Notes under the pieces: generated by a model | Told to the model about the DNA's origin: nothing | The model's input: only the letters and a program-made list of their open reading frames with translations | Database searches by the model: none | In this document: one piece after another, positions 18,784 to 27,533 of the stretch | Layout of the letters: each line of letters starts with the position of its first letter | Numbering within the stretch: the stretch's first letter is position 1 | Program-made: the position numbers and the translations under genes | Assembly (NCBI GenBank): GCA_034520745.1 | Contig: JAXHNF010000023.1 | Span: forward strand, 186,001-250,000 | DNA from: Alkalibacterium sp034520745 | Lineage (GTDB): Bacteria > Bacillota > Bacilli > Lactobacillales > Carnobacteriaceae_A | DNA length: 64,000 bases | Direction: 5' to 3'

Positions 18784-20177
18784 ATGACAGAAAACACAAC
18801 AACGCAACTGATTCAGGAAGTGGTCGACTACCTTATCGATACAGATAGGGAAGCCCTGTCCGAATGGGGCAAAAAAAGAAATGAATGGCTGAAAATGGGT
18901 GGGGAACAGCTCAAGGGCATCGATAAAATGATATCGGGCGACCTGCGCATCATAAAAGATGACGGCACGGTCGGTACTCATTCTGCTTTCCGAGTCCAGC
19001 ACAACAATGCGTGCGGTTACTATAAAGGCGGGATCCGTTTCAGCACAGGCGTCAATCAGGCTGAAGTGCAGACACTGGCGATGCTGATGACGTTGAAGAA
19101 TGCCCTGCATGATCTGCCTTATGGCGGAGGCGAAGGCGGAGTACATATCGATGTACGCAAACATTCCAAACGCGAACTGAGGGAAATTGCCAAAGCCTAC
19201 GTGCGTCTGCTTCAAAACGATATCGGCCCATTCCGGTGATATCCCGGCACCCGATGTCGGTTCAGGTCCGCAACTGATGGACTGGATGACGGAAGAATAC
19301 AAGCAGCTGCATCCGAACCAGCCGTTTATCAATACGTTTACGGGCAAAGTGTTGAGAACGGCGGAACGAAAGGCAGAGCCGAATCGACAGGGATCGGGAC
19401 ATTTTTGAGTTACTGACTATTTAGTGGAAGCAGTGAAAAACGGTACAGTGAAAGTGAACGGAAGACATTCGCAGATGGGTAAACGCGTCAAGGCTATTGC
19501 GGAAAAAGTGAACGTGACCGTGGCGATTCAAGGATTCGGCAATCTAAGTCAGTCCGCTGCTCTGGAGACGATAAACTGCAAGAAAAACCATACAGTTGTG
19601 GCCGTTTCTGACAGTCGTTCGACCCTTTACAATGAATCCGGATTGGACGTAGAAAAACTGGTGCCGTTCAAAGTGGAGAATGACCGGCTGCCGAATGCAG
19701 AAGAGCTTGAATCAATGGGGCTCGAGGGTGAAGTGATGGGACCGAAAGACGTTCTGACCGTCGACTGTGACGTGCTGATCCTGGGAGCTATTGAAGACCA
19801 GATCACCAGAGACAACCAGAAAGACATCAAAGCAGATATCCTTGTCGAAGGCGCGAACGGTCCGGTGACTCACGAAGCGGATGAGTATCTGACTGAACAG
19901 GGGAAAGTGATCATTCCGGATATTCTGGCGAATGCCGGGGGCGTCACCGTGTCTTATCTTGAATGGGTGCAGGGCTATACCAATGAAGTGAAAAGCAAGG
20001 AAGAGATCCTGGATGACATGAGTGAGCGGATGAAAAAAGTAAGCTTGCGCGTGTACGAGGCTTATTTCTCTTCAGAACATGACGAAACCATACGCTTCTT
20101 GTGCTACAAACTGGCAGTGGTCCGCATCATCGATTTAATGAAACGTTCTGGAAAAATATCATGTAAACCAGAGGTGA
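18784..20177 (+). CDS. gdhA: glutamate dehydrogenase
   Basis: Catalyses reversible oxidative deamination of glutamate to 2-oxoglutarate. The ELFV dehydrogenase pattern is visible: YKGGIRFSTGVNQAEV with the substrate lysine, then ALHDLPYGGGEGGVHID, DIPAPDVGSG, GRAESTGIGTFLSY and the nucleotide fold VAIQGFGNLSQSAA. About 460 residues. Frame breaks lie near 19236, 19360, 19408 and 20150; each is repaired by one base and restores conserved sequence (for example one missing G gives LENGGTKGRAES). The repaired end is SGKYHVNQR. GGAGG precedes ATG 18784, and a TATGATACAAT-type -10 lies upstream. Confidence 0.85.
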
Positions 20178-20182
20178 ACGCT

Positions 20183-20921
20183 GTGAAAAGGAAAGTGGTC
20201 ATTACGGGTGCTGCTGGACGGATCGGGTCCAGCCTGATCGATAACTTCAAGGATGAAACAGACCTAGTTCTGGCAGATAAAAAAGTGGATGGACTGGTAT
20301 GCGTTTGATAACGAGAACGTCACGGTCCTGGAACTGGATATACTGAACAAAGCATCCTGCTTTAAAGTATGTGAAGGCGCGGACACGGTCATACATTTGG
20401 CCGCCGATCCGTCACCGAGTGCCTCTTACGAAAGTGTCAAGCGCATCAACATGGACGGAACCTATAACATGATGTCAGCGGCCCATGAACAGGGCTGCAG
20501 GCGGTTCATTTTCGCCAGCAGCATCCATGCCGTCAAAGGGTATCCGAGAGATGAACAGGTCAAGACCGAAAGTCCTGTGCGCCCGTTCGATCTTTACGGT
20601 GTGAGCAAAGCTTTCGGTGAGGCGCTGGGAAGTTATTATGCGTATCAGACGGATATGGAAGTGATTGCCGTCCGTATCGGGGGTTTCCGTTCGCTGGACA
20701 ACATGAAAAAAGAAGGAAAGCAGCCGGTAGACTACCAGCGCACCAGCTACATCAGTAAACGCGACTTGATCCAGCTGATCGACCGGTGTGTAAAAGCGAA
20801 ACTGTCGCGTCCGTTCGAGATCGTCCACGGCGTTTCAGACAATGCGTTCAAGTATCTGGATCTGTCTGATACGAGAGTAAAGCTCCAGTATCAGCCGCAG
20901 GACGACGGGTTCGATGTTTGA
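20183..20921 (+). CDS. NAD-dependent epimerase/dehydratase (short-chain fold)
   Basis: Extended short-chain dehydrogenase, about 246 residues. It has the Rossmann site VVITGAAGRIGSSLI at the N-terminus, HLAADPSPSASYES, and the catalytic YGVSKAFGE (YxxxK). It resembles uronate dehydrogenases and small UDP-sugar epimerases; which of these it is cannot be settled. GTG 20183 follows GAGGTGA, 6 bp after gdhA, so it is probably co-transcribed. One frame break lies near 20295. Confidence 0.75.
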
Positions 20922-20922
20922 A

Positions 20923-21439
20923 TCAAAGGCGATCGGCTTTTTCTAATGAGAGCAGCTGCTCTTTCATGGCCAGTCCGCCTCTGAAGGCACGCGGTTTCTG
21001 AGACTTCGGGACCACCCGGTGACACGGCTGCACGATGAGCAGCGGATTGGCCGCCAGAGCAGTGCCGACTGACCTGGCAGCTTTCGGCGAATAGCCGATC
21101 AGCGCAGCCAGTTCGCTGTAAGTGATCGTTTCACCGTATGGAACAGTCATCAGACTGTTCCATACTTTTTTCTGGAAATCCGTTCCGACCGGCTGTATGC
21201 TCAGGTCCAGCGTCCTGGCTTTCCCGGAGAGATAGGCGCTGAACGCTTCGGTCTCCTGCGTCAGCTGAGCGGGATCTTCGGTCGAGAACAGCTTTGGGAA
21301 AATGGACGGCGGTCCAGTCGCGCATTTCTTTTTCTGAAGCCGGAGAGGACCCGACAAAGCATAAGCCAAGGGGAGACCGTACCAGATAAAAAGACCACGT
21401 TTGATGAGTGAACAAAGTGTAATAGAGCGTTTTTGTCAT
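20923..21439 (-). CDS. ogt: methylated-DNA--protein-cysteine methyltransferase
   Basis: Suicidal DNA repair protein that moves the alkyl group from O6-alkylguanine to its own cysteine. The active site is PCHRVV, preceded by the DNA-recognition segment VPYGETITYSELAALIG and ARSVGTALAANPL. About 172 residues. ATG 21439 (MTKTLYYTLF) has AAGGAG upstream. One frame break near 21330 separates the N-terminal domain. It converges with the epimerase gene; the stops are 1 bp apart. Confidence 0.9.
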
Positions 21440-21474
21440 AATGAAAGACTCCTTCGATAGCCAGTATTCAGGGT

Positions 21475-22177
21475 TCAAAAAAGCTTCTCAGCATCTGAGA
21501 AGCTTTTTTTGATTGCCTGTTGTGTGCTGTAAATGACCTGCTGCTGCTGTTTTTTAGTGCCTGCTTGACTTTGTGCATGACCAGCGACCTGATCGCCCTG
21601 GCGTTCCAGGTTGATTTCATCGATATCGATGATCAGAGTGGGGCTCTTGTCATAAGAAGCGAACCAGTCGTCGTATCGACCGTGGAGACGTTTGTAGTAA
21701 TCCAGCAGTTCCGGATTGCCTTCGATCTGCTCAAACGTTCTGCCGCGTTTTTTGATGCGCTCCAGATGCGTGTCGAGAGAACCCCTCAAATAAATAAGCA
21801 GATCCGGACCTTTTTTCGGCATACCGTCGATTTCTTCCATCATGTTGTCCAGCAGATCAGTGTACAGGGTCATTTCAGCTTCGCTCATGTTCCCCTGTTT
21901 CATAGTTGATGCGAGTGAACAGCGCATCTTCATAGATCGACCGGTCCAGGACGTTATGCCTATGGACCAGAGCCTCCTTGATGCTTCTGAAACGGGTGTT
22001 CAAAAAGAAAATCTGCAGTGAAAAGGCCCATCTTCTCGGGTCATCATAAAATTTTTCAAGTATCGTGTTGTCATCGACATGTTCGTAAAAAGCCTTGCTT
22101 CTGAGTTCTTTTGAGATCAAAGTGGTATAGGTGCTTTTACCGGCTCCGATCATTCCTGCGAATACAATCACAGACAT
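21475..22177 (-). CDS. deoxynucleoside kinase (dAK/dGK family)
   Basis: Phosphorylates deoxynucleosides in the salvage pathway. P-loop GMIGAGKST is at the N-terminus, followed by the DRS motif (VLDRSIYEDALF) and the lid region LERIKKRGRTFEQ. About 233 residues. Start ATG 22177 with GGAAGGAGA. One frame break lies near 21900. The last codons (SFSDAEKLF) are encoded by the hairpin of the terminator at 21477-21510, so stop codon and terminator stem overlap. Confidence 0.85.
21477..21510 (-). terminator. bidirectional terminator overlapping the kinase 3' end
   Basis: AAAAAAGCTTCTCA pairs with TGAGAAGCTTTTTTT around a short loop; A and T tracts on both sides would terminate either strand. Confidence 0.8.
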
Positions 22178-22317
22178 TGTATCTCCTTCCAAATCTTTAA
22201 AAGTTTTCGTCCATAATATCATACCAGTAACTGACAGCGGGTTAATAACAAATTTAAGAAAGTTTCACACAAATGTGATAACATGAGAAGGTAAAATGTG
22301 CAGAGAGGATTGTTAAT

Positions 22318-22965
22318 ATGCAATGCAGGATTTGTCAAAATGATACAAGAGAACTGGTACACCCGAGTAACGGCCAGGTGTTCCATGAATGCCTGAACTG
22401 CCACTTCATCTCCAAAGACCCGGCGTTTTATCTGGATTCTGAAAAGGAATTTGAAGTATATGAACGGCATGAAAATTCTATCGAAGATCCAAGATATGTG
22501 GCCTTCTTTGAAAAGTTCCTGAACGCCGCCGTATTGCCGTTCATCAGTGAAGGGAAAAAGGCATTCGATTTCGGGAGCGGACCCAGCCCGGTGCTGGCTC
22601 AGCTGCTGGAGCGGGACTACGGCTACAACGTTGCGATATATGATTTATACTACTCGCCGGAAAGGACCTATCCCGGACAGAAGTTCGATCTGATCACAAC
22701 GACAGAAGTGGTCGAACACATCCCCGAGCCTTTGGACATCTTTGCTGAGCTGACCACGCTCATGAAAGAGGATTCGATCCTGGCCGTCATGACGCTTTTC
22801 CATCCGAAAGACGACAGCAAACTGTGGGGCTGGCACTACATCCGTGACTTCACTCATATTTCTTTCTTCACCCCCGAAGCGATGCAGATCATTGCAGACA
22901 AAGTCGGACTGGAAGTCGTTTACTGTGATGACTACCGGTATACGACCTTTAAACTGAAGAAATGA
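22318..22965 (+). CDS. class I SAM-dependent methyltransferase with N-terminal zinc ribbon
   Basis: 215 residues. The first 35 carry two CxxC pairs (CRIC and CLNC), typical of a zinc ribbon. The Rossmann methyltransferase follows with motif I DFGSGPSPVLAQLL and the post-motif TTTEVVEHIPEP. The H and E in the latter resemble UbiE/COQ5-like enzymes. Substrate unknown. The frame is intact. TCACA-N4-TGTGA at 22265-22278 upstream is a possible regulatory palindrome. Confidence 0.75.
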   Translation: MQCRICQNDTRELVHPSNGQVFHECLNCHFISKDPAFYLDSEKEFEVYERHENSIEDPRYVAFFEKFLNAAVLPFISEGKKAFDFGSGPSPVLAQLLERDYGYNVAIYDLYYSPERTYPGQKFDLITTTEVVEHIPEPLDIFAELTTLMKEDSILAVMTLFHPKDDSKLWGWHYIRDFTHISFFTPEAMQIIADKVGLEVVYCDDYRYTTFKLKK

Positions 22966-23282
22966 TACCTTTTAAGGCGTTCAGATTATCATTCATGATG
23001 ATTTGGACTCACTTGAAAGTCTGAATAAATTGAATACGGGTCAATTTCGTACACCTTCCTCATCATAGGTATAATCGAAGATGAAGTTGATGGAGGACAT
23101 TGTCTAATGGCTCTCCGTTTTTATAATCGTTATAAATAAGCGGTAAAATCGCAGCATCACTGCATAAAAACCTGTCTCATAGTGAGTTTTATGAGCTGTT
23201 TGATCGTATTCTATTGAAGTTATTTCACAATGTGTTACCATTACATTATAACGATTACAAACTAAGAGGAGGAAATAGAACA
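22966..23282. other. intergenic region with promoter-like elements and a 10-codon leader ORF
   Basis: TTGAATACGGGTCAA (23030) resembles the Fnr-type boxes seen elsewhere but with 7 rather than 6 central bases. TATAAT lies at 23070. GGAGG precedes a 10-codon reading frame at 23107-23139 (MALRFYNRYK). No larger gene is supported. Confidence 0.35.
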
Positions 23283-23707
23283 ATGGAAATAGACTACAAA
23301 GATCATGGAAAGAAACCGTATATTATCGATATCGAGGATGCAACGGAAGACAATGACAATTACCGCACGACGATCTGGACAGGTGAAAAACTCCAGGTGA
23401 CTGTGATGTCGATCGAACCCGGTGACGATATCGGGCTGGAAGTCCACGAAGGGATCGACCAGTTCATTCGTCTGGAAGAAGGTAAAGGCGTATGTAAAAT
23501 GGGTCCTTCCAAAGACAACTTGAATGTTGAAGAAGAAGTCGAAGACGACGATGCCGTGTTCGTTCCGGCTGACATGTGGCATAACATCGATAAATACGGG
23601 AGATAAGCCTCTCAAATTGTATACCATTTACTGCCGGTCCGGACCATCTTCCCGGAACCGTTCATCCAACGCATCAGGATGCGGAAAACGATCCAAATGA
23701 AGACTGA
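23283..23707 (+). CDS. cupin domain protein
   Basis: Small single-domain cupin, about 141 residues, likely a metal-binding beta-barrel of unknown substrate. The first cupin motif is visible in EPGDDIGLEVHEGIDQFIRLEEG, the second in VFVPADMWHNI. The frame breaks near 23598 and 23631. Repairing both gives GDKPLKLYTIY and then AGPDHLPGTVHPTHQDAEN, a typical cupin tail, ending at 23707. ATG 23283 is preceded by AGGAGG. Confidence 0.8.
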
Positions 23708-23722
23708 TCTTTAATTCAGAGG

Positions 23723-23757
23723 CCTGATATGGAGTGAAATCCGTATCAGGTTTTTTT
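23723..23757 (+). terminator. rho-independent terminator after cupin gene
   Basis: CCTGATATGGA pairs with TCCGTATCAGG, followed by T7. Confidence 0.85.
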
Positions 23758-23851
23758 CTGGAATGGATGTCTGTCGGCGATCTCTGCTTTCCATGTGGTA
23801 TAGTGACTGTAAATAAAGATTTGCTGAAGTTTAAAAAAAGGAGATAGTGAA

Positions 23852-24550
23852 ATGAACAGACATGACAGTGAGCACACCTGCGAGGTTTCTCATAAGGGCT
23901 GTGTTTCGATGGTCCCGATATTCAATCATCTGAATACTCAGCAGATGGATGAAATTATGGAGACGGTCCAGTCGCAGGCGTATGAGAAAGAGGAACTGGT
24001 CTACCGGGCCGGGGATACGTCCAATGTTCTGACGATCGTGAATAAGGGGAGCCTGCGTGTCTACCGTTTATCGGAATCCGGTAAAGAACAGCTCGTCCGT
24101 GTACTTAAACCCGGAGAATTTACAGGCGAACTGGCTTTGTTCAACGATACGGTCCACGAAAACTACGCGGAAGCGATGGAACCCTCCTCCGTATGCATGA
24201 TAACCCGTGAATCGCTGCAGGAACTGTTGATGAAATACCCGTCGATTTCTCTAAAGATCCTTCAGGAACTGTCCAGTCGCGTGGATCAGAGTGAACAGCA
24301 GGCGACGAGGTTCACGACTGAATCGACAGAGCAGCGGCTGGCATTATACTTAGCCGATTTACTGGATTCGAATGCGTCTTCAGACGTCGTCACCCTCCCT
24401 TTAGCGAAAAAAGATCTGGCTTCATATATCGGGACAACGCCTGAAACGGTGAGCAGAAAGCTGAAAGTGCTGGAAGAACTGCAGCTGATCAAGCGCATCA
24501 GTTCCTCGAAAATCAGAATACTGGATGAAGATGGACTGCTGTTTTTATGA
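23852..24550 (+). CDS. Crp/Fnr family transcriptional regulator
   Basis: 232-residue regulator with an N-terminal cyclic-nucleotide-binding-like beta-roll (VNKGSLRVYRLSESGKEQLVRVLKPGEFTGELALF) and a C-terminal winged helix (KKDLASYIGTTPETVSRKLKVLEE). Residues TTPETVSRKL form the recognition helix, close to the Fnr/Flp class. The N-terminus carries Cys and His residues (HTCEVSHKGC) that could bind an Fe-S cluster or form a thiol switch. Two matching TTGAY-N4-RTCAA boxes lie upstream of metal genes 2.5 and 3.7 kb away, so it is the best candidate for their activator. The frame is intact. Confidence 0.85.
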   Translation: MNRHDSEHTCEVSHKGCVSMVPIFNHLNTQQMDEIMETVQSQAYEKEELVYRAGDTSNVLTIVNKGSLRVYRLSESGKEQLVRVLKPGEFTGELALFNDTVHENYAEAMEPSSVCMITRESLQELLMKYPSISLKILQELSSRVDQSEQQATRFTTESTEQRLALYLADLLDSNASSDVVTLPLAKKDLASYIGTTPETVSRKLKVLEELQLIKRISSSKIRILDEDGLLFL

Positions 24551-24566
24551 TTTAATAAGGTGATCT

Positions 24567-24595
24567 ACCTCGGGCTGATGCTGTCCCGGGTTTTT
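24567..24595 (+). terminator. rho-independent terminator after Crp/Fnr gene
   Basis: ACCTCGGG pairs with CCCGGGT with one bulge, followed by T5. Confidence 0.65.
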
Positions 24596-24630
24596 ATCTG
24601 CCTTTGAATGTGAAAAAAATATAAAGAGTA

Positions 24631-24669
24631 TTGACAGATATCTATGTAGGGTGTATTATCTATATAGAT
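24631..24669 (+). promoter_or_regulatory. arsR promoter with overlapping operators
   Basis: TTGACA (24631) and TATTAT (24654) have the ideal 17-bp spacing. ATCTATGTA (24640-24648) in the spacer matches the acr3 palindrome, and ATCTATATAGAT (24658-24669) is a perfect 12-bp palindrome over the -10 and start. The layout fits autorepression by ArsR. Confidence 0.7.
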
Positions 24670-24721
24670 GATATTCAATATAGAAGGCCGTCGATATAAG
24701 GTCGGCAGAAAAGGAGGATCT

Positions 24722-25012
24722 ATGACTGAAAAAGTCGCTTATTACGCAGATTTATTCAAAGTTCTCTCAGATGAAACCCGTCTGAAGATTTTACAGTTAT
24801 TAACTGACGGGGAGTTATGTGCCTGTGATATTATTGAAGAATTCAATATCACTCAGCCGACCCTGTCATATCATATGAAAATACTGAGAGAAAAAAATCT
24901 TGTGACGACAAGACGTGAGGGAAACCGGATCCTTTATGCCCTGGACAGAGAAAATGTGGATGCGCTGATTTCTTTTACCCAGTCTTTAGGAACGTCCGCG
25001 CATACAGTATAG
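24722..25012 (+). CDS. arsR: ArsR/SmtB arsenic-responsive repressor
   Basis: 96-residue winged-helix repressor. The metal-sensing motif ELCACDI sits in the DNA-binding helix region, matching the As(III)/Sb(III) site ELCxCDL of classic ArsR; recognition residues TQPTLSYHMKIL follow. ATG 24722 is preceded by AAGGAGG. First gene of a three-gene operon with a permease and a thioredoxin-like protein. It probably also binds the acr3 promoter 20 kb away, the only other place where I saw its half-site. Confidence 0.9.
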   Translation: MTEKVAYYADLFKVLSDETRLKILQLLTDGELCACDIIEEFNITQPTLSYHMKILREKNLVTTRREGNRILYALDRENVDALISFTQSLGTSAHTV

Positions 25013-25032
25013 TAGATTAGGAGTAGATTAAA

Positions 25033-26037
25033 ATGAATGTTTTTAGTTGGTTCAATGATGTGTTTTTAAAGATGACCTGGCTCAACGAATCGATGGCCTG
25101 GGTCGTCGACAATGTGTTTCAGCTCGATCCGACCAGCCGGGTAGGAGCCAGCCTGCAGTTCTTCATGTACGATACGATCAAGATATTTTTCCTGCTTTCC
25201 GTGCTGATCTTCGGGATATCCTATATCCAGAGCTTTTTCCCGCCGGAGCGTACCCGAAGGATCCTGGGTCGCTATAAAGGCATCAACGCAAGTATCTTCT
25301 CCGCCTTGATGGGTACGGTGACGCCGTTCTGTTCATGTTCTTCGATCCCGTTATTTATAGGCTTTACGGGAGCCGGTCTGCCTCTGGGGACGACCTTTTC
25401 ATTTCTGATTTCGTCACCACTGGTCGACCTGGCTTCGGTTATTTTGCTGGCCAGCATATTCAACTGGCAGATCGCACTGGCTTACGTTGTGGTCGGACTG
25501 GTTCTGGCCGTTGTCGGCGGCGGCATCATTGACAAGGCGGATATGGTGAATGAAGTCGAAAGCTTCGTTTACGGTGTTCCTACCGTGGAAGCAGAAGAGA
25601 TCAAGCTGTCTCAGAAAGAACGTCTCGATTTCAGTGTGGCTCAAGTCAAAGAGATCGTTCACAAAGTCTGGCTGTACGTTTTGATCGGTGTCGGTATCGG
25701 AGCTTTCATCCATAACTGGATCCCTCAGGAAGTCATCAATATGCTGCTGGGACAAGACAAATGGTATTCGGTACCGTTGGCCATATTGGTCGGTGCGCCG
25801 ATGTATGCGGATATTTTCGGGACCCTCCCTATCGCGGAAGCTCTTTTAGCCAAAGGTGTAGGCCTGGGAACGGTACTGGCCTTTATGATGAGCGTGACGG
25901 TGCTTTCGCTGCCGTCTCTGATCATGTTGAAGAAAGTCATCAAACCGAAACTGATGACGCTGTTTGTCGGTATCGTTTTGGTGGGGATCTTTATCATCGG
26001 CTTCGGCTTCAATGAATTTGGTTATTTATTTATTTAA
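25033..26037 (+). CDS. ArsP-like permease (COG0701/DUF318)
   Basis: 334-residue membrane protein with about eight helices. The family motif GTVTPFCSCSSIPLFIGF, with paired cysteines, is the substrate site in ArsP-type organoarsenical exporters; the repeat motif GAPMYADIFGTLPIAEAL lies in the second half. Its place 20 bp after arsR and before a thioredoxin-like gene supports a role in exporting arsenicals or related metal(loid)s. The frame is intact. Confidence 0.85.
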   Translation: MNVFSWFNDVFLKMTWLNESMAWVVDNVFQLDPTSRVGASLQFFMYDTIKIFFLLSVLIFGISYIQSFFPPERTRRILGRYKGINASIFSALMGTVTPFCSCSSIPLFIGFTGAGLPLGTTFSFLISSPLVDLASVILLASIFNWQIALAYVVVGLVLAVVGGGIIDKADMVNEVESFVYGVPTVEAEEIKLSQKERLDFSVAQVKEIVHKVWLYVLIGVGIGAFIHNWIPQEVINMLLGQDKWYSVPLAILVGAPMYADIFGTLPIAEALLAKGVGLGTVLAFMMSVTVLSLPSLIMLKKVIKPKLMTLFVGIVLVGIFIIGFGFNEFGYLFI

Positions 26038-26068
26038 AAAATAGAAAAATTAAAGGAGAGATATATCA

Positions 26069-26302
26069 ATGGAAGTTAAAGTATTAGGACCGGGATGTGC
26101 CAATTGTGTGCGTCTGGAAAACAATGTGAAAAGAGCGGTTGAAGGAACGGATCACGAGGTGACGATTTCCAAAGTCGAAGATCCTGTCGATATCATGAAA
26201 TATGGTGTCATGAGCACCCCGGGACTTGTCGTGGACGAAAAAGTCGTTTCTTACGGCAGAGTGTTGACGCCGGAAGAAATCAGAACAAAATTAAATCTTT
26301 AA
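26069..26302 (+). CDS. small thioredoxin-fold protein (MTH895/TM0996 family)
   Basis: 77-residue redox-active thioredoxin-like protein with the CANC active site near the N-terminus (LGPGCANCVRLE) and the cis-proline segment VMSTPGLVVDEKVVSYG. These small proteins regularly accompany COG0701 permeases, where they may pass electrons or metal. Third gene of the arsR operon; GGAGAG ribosome binding site. Confidence 0.85.
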   Translation: MEVKVLGPGCANCVRLENNVKRAVEGTDHEVTISKVEDPVDIMKYGVMSTPGLVVDEKVVSYGRVLTPEEIRTKLNL

Positions 26303-26311
26303 TCATTGAGT

Positions 26312-26346
26312 AAAAAAGGCTGGGACATCACTGTCTCAGCCTTTTT
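26312..26346 (+). terminator. rho-independent terminator of ars operon
   Basis: AAAAAAGGCTGGGACA pairs with TGTCTCAGCCTTTTT around TCAC. Confidence 0.85.
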
Positions 26347-26366
26347 GTGTGCCGAAAAAAGAGAAC

Positions 26367-26408
26367 TTGACGGGAGTCAATTTAAACCAGATTAAGGTGG
26401 GCTATACT
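26367..26408 (+). promoter_or_regulatory. Fnr-type box and promoter of the HMA gene
   Basis: TTGACGGGAGTCAA (26367-26380) is a TTGAC-N4-GTCAA palindrome centred at 26373.5. TATACT is at 26403-26408, giving a start near 26415 and a box position of about -41.5, the class II activator position. No good -35 box is present, as expected. Confidence 0.6.
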
Positions 26409-26462
26409 ACGGTTGTGAACAACAGAGATGACACGAAAAAACCCATAAGGAGAGATTATCAA

Positions 26463-26696
26463 ATGAACAAAGCCATCATCAGACTGGAAACACTGGCATG
26501 CCCGAGCTGTATGCAGAAAATCGAAAATGCTTTAAGAGGAACAGAGGGTATCGACCAGGACAGCGTCAAAGTACTGTTCAACTCCAGCAAAGCAAGAGCC
26601 CTGTTCGACCCGGAAAAGACAAGCATTGAGAAAATCGAAAAAGCTATAGAAAATCTCGGTTATCCAGTCATCAAATCGACCGTCAAGACAGCTTGA
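26463..26696 (+). CDS. heavy-metal-associated (HMA) domain protein
   Basis: 77-residue ferredoxin-fold metal carrier. The metal motif reads ACPSCMQKIENAL (CxxC), as in CopZ-like chaperones, and FDPEKTSIEKIEKAIENLGYPV is the usual C-terminal half. ATG 26463 follows AAGGAG. It heads a unit with the Ric-like gene 34 bp downstream and lies before a P1B ATPase that lacks its own HMA domain, so it may deliver metal to that pump. Confidence 0.85.
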   Translation: MNKAIIRLETLACPSCMQKIENALRGTEGIDQDSVKVLFNSSKARALFDPEKTSIEKIEKAIENLGYPVIKSTVKTA

Positions 26697-26729
26697 AAAA
26701 ACAGTATATGACAGAAAGAAGGAAAAGTT

Positions 26730-27047
26730 ATGACCGAATTTAAAACAGTAGTGAACGATTATTTTCCAAAACTGGAACTTTATACGTTGCCGCTGACACG
26801 GGCGCACGGAAAAAAACATCCGGAGGTCCTTGCTGTGCATGAACTGTTTCAGACCATCCAGAAGAAAGTAAAAGCCAGTGATTCGGATCGACCTGAACTA
26901 GACAATGACTTCAGGAAACTGCGTGAAGTGACAGACCACTATGCCCTGCCCTCAGACGCCTGTGAAACGTATGAGGCGGTTTACCGCATGCTGTCTGAAG
27001 CAGACGAGGCTTACTCCGCAGAACAAAGACCATTCCAAAGCAGGTAA
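26730..27047 (+). CDS. Ric-like iron-sulfur repair protein (probable)
   Basis: 105-residue alpha-helical soluble protein. The segment TRAHGKKHPEVLAVHELFQTI resembles the histidine-rich C-terminal part of Ric/ScdA di-iron proteins that repair oxidatively damaged Fe-S clusters. The N-terminal ScdA domain is absent, as in short Lactobacillales forms. Its place between an HMA protein and a P1B ATPase under an Fnr-type promoter fits a redox or iron role. The family match is from memory of motifs, hence moderate confidence. It ends at a terminator. Confidence 0.55.
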   Translation: MTEFKTVVNDYFPKLELYTLPLTRAHGKKHPEVLAVHELFQTIQKKVKASDSDRPELDNDFRKLREVTDHYALPSDACETYEAVYRMLSEADEAYSAEQRPFQSR

Positions 27048-27073
27048 GACTCGCTGAAAGGCGAGTCTTTTCC
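27047..27073 (+). terminator. rho-independent terminator
   Basis: AAGACTCGC pairs with GCGAGTCTT around TGAAAG; TTTTCC follows. Confidence 0.8.
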
Positions 27074-27099
27074 TCGCAGAGGAAATGAATTGCGGGTTC

Positions 27100-27450
27100 G
27101 ACACTTAGACGTACGGAAAGTCGCAGTAATGACCGAAGCAAGGGAAGTTCGGCATTTAGAACAGCAGTTTTTGTGTGTACTTACCGAAATTTACCGGTAT
27201 TCGGCATTTTGCTGAAAGTCTGACTTCTCAATCGACCGAATGGGGGCGTTTTCGGTAGTTAGCGGCTCCTGAAATAATTGTACGTGCCGAACATCCCCAA
27301 TTTCGGTGTTTCAGATAGTGTACTGGCTCGCCTAACGACCGAAGTTGAGTTTCTTTGACACTTAGCTGGACGAAAAGTCGCAGTAATGACCGAAGCAAGA
27401 CAGTATTCGGGACTTACCGAACGGCCAGATAGACGGACTTAGCGAACCTT
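27100..27450. repeat. degenerate tandem array with 51-52 bp period (CCGAA...TTCGG)
   Basis: CCGAA occurs at 27133, 27184, 27236, 27287, 27339 and 27390 (steps 51, 52, 51, 52, 51), with GCGAA at 27442. Each copy except the fifth is followed 15-16 bp later by TTCGG (27148, 27200, 27251, 27302, 27406), forming an inverted pair. A longer direct repeat of 43 bp (27100 and 27357, ending GTAATGACCGAAGCAAG) is separated by five periods. The rest of each unit is not conserved. No gene is supported in 27074-27533. Confidence 0.7.
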
Positions 27451-27533
27451 GCACAGTGTTATCGAAGTTTCCCAAGTGTCCAAAGTTTCAAAGAAATACT
27501 GTGAACAAGATGAAAACAAAGGTCATTCTCAAC

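Noticed and set aside
27100..27450. CRISPR array
   Set aside because: The conserved part is only two pentamers per unit, the remainder is not spacer-like, and no cas gene is present; the 38.8-kb array has no variable spacers at all.
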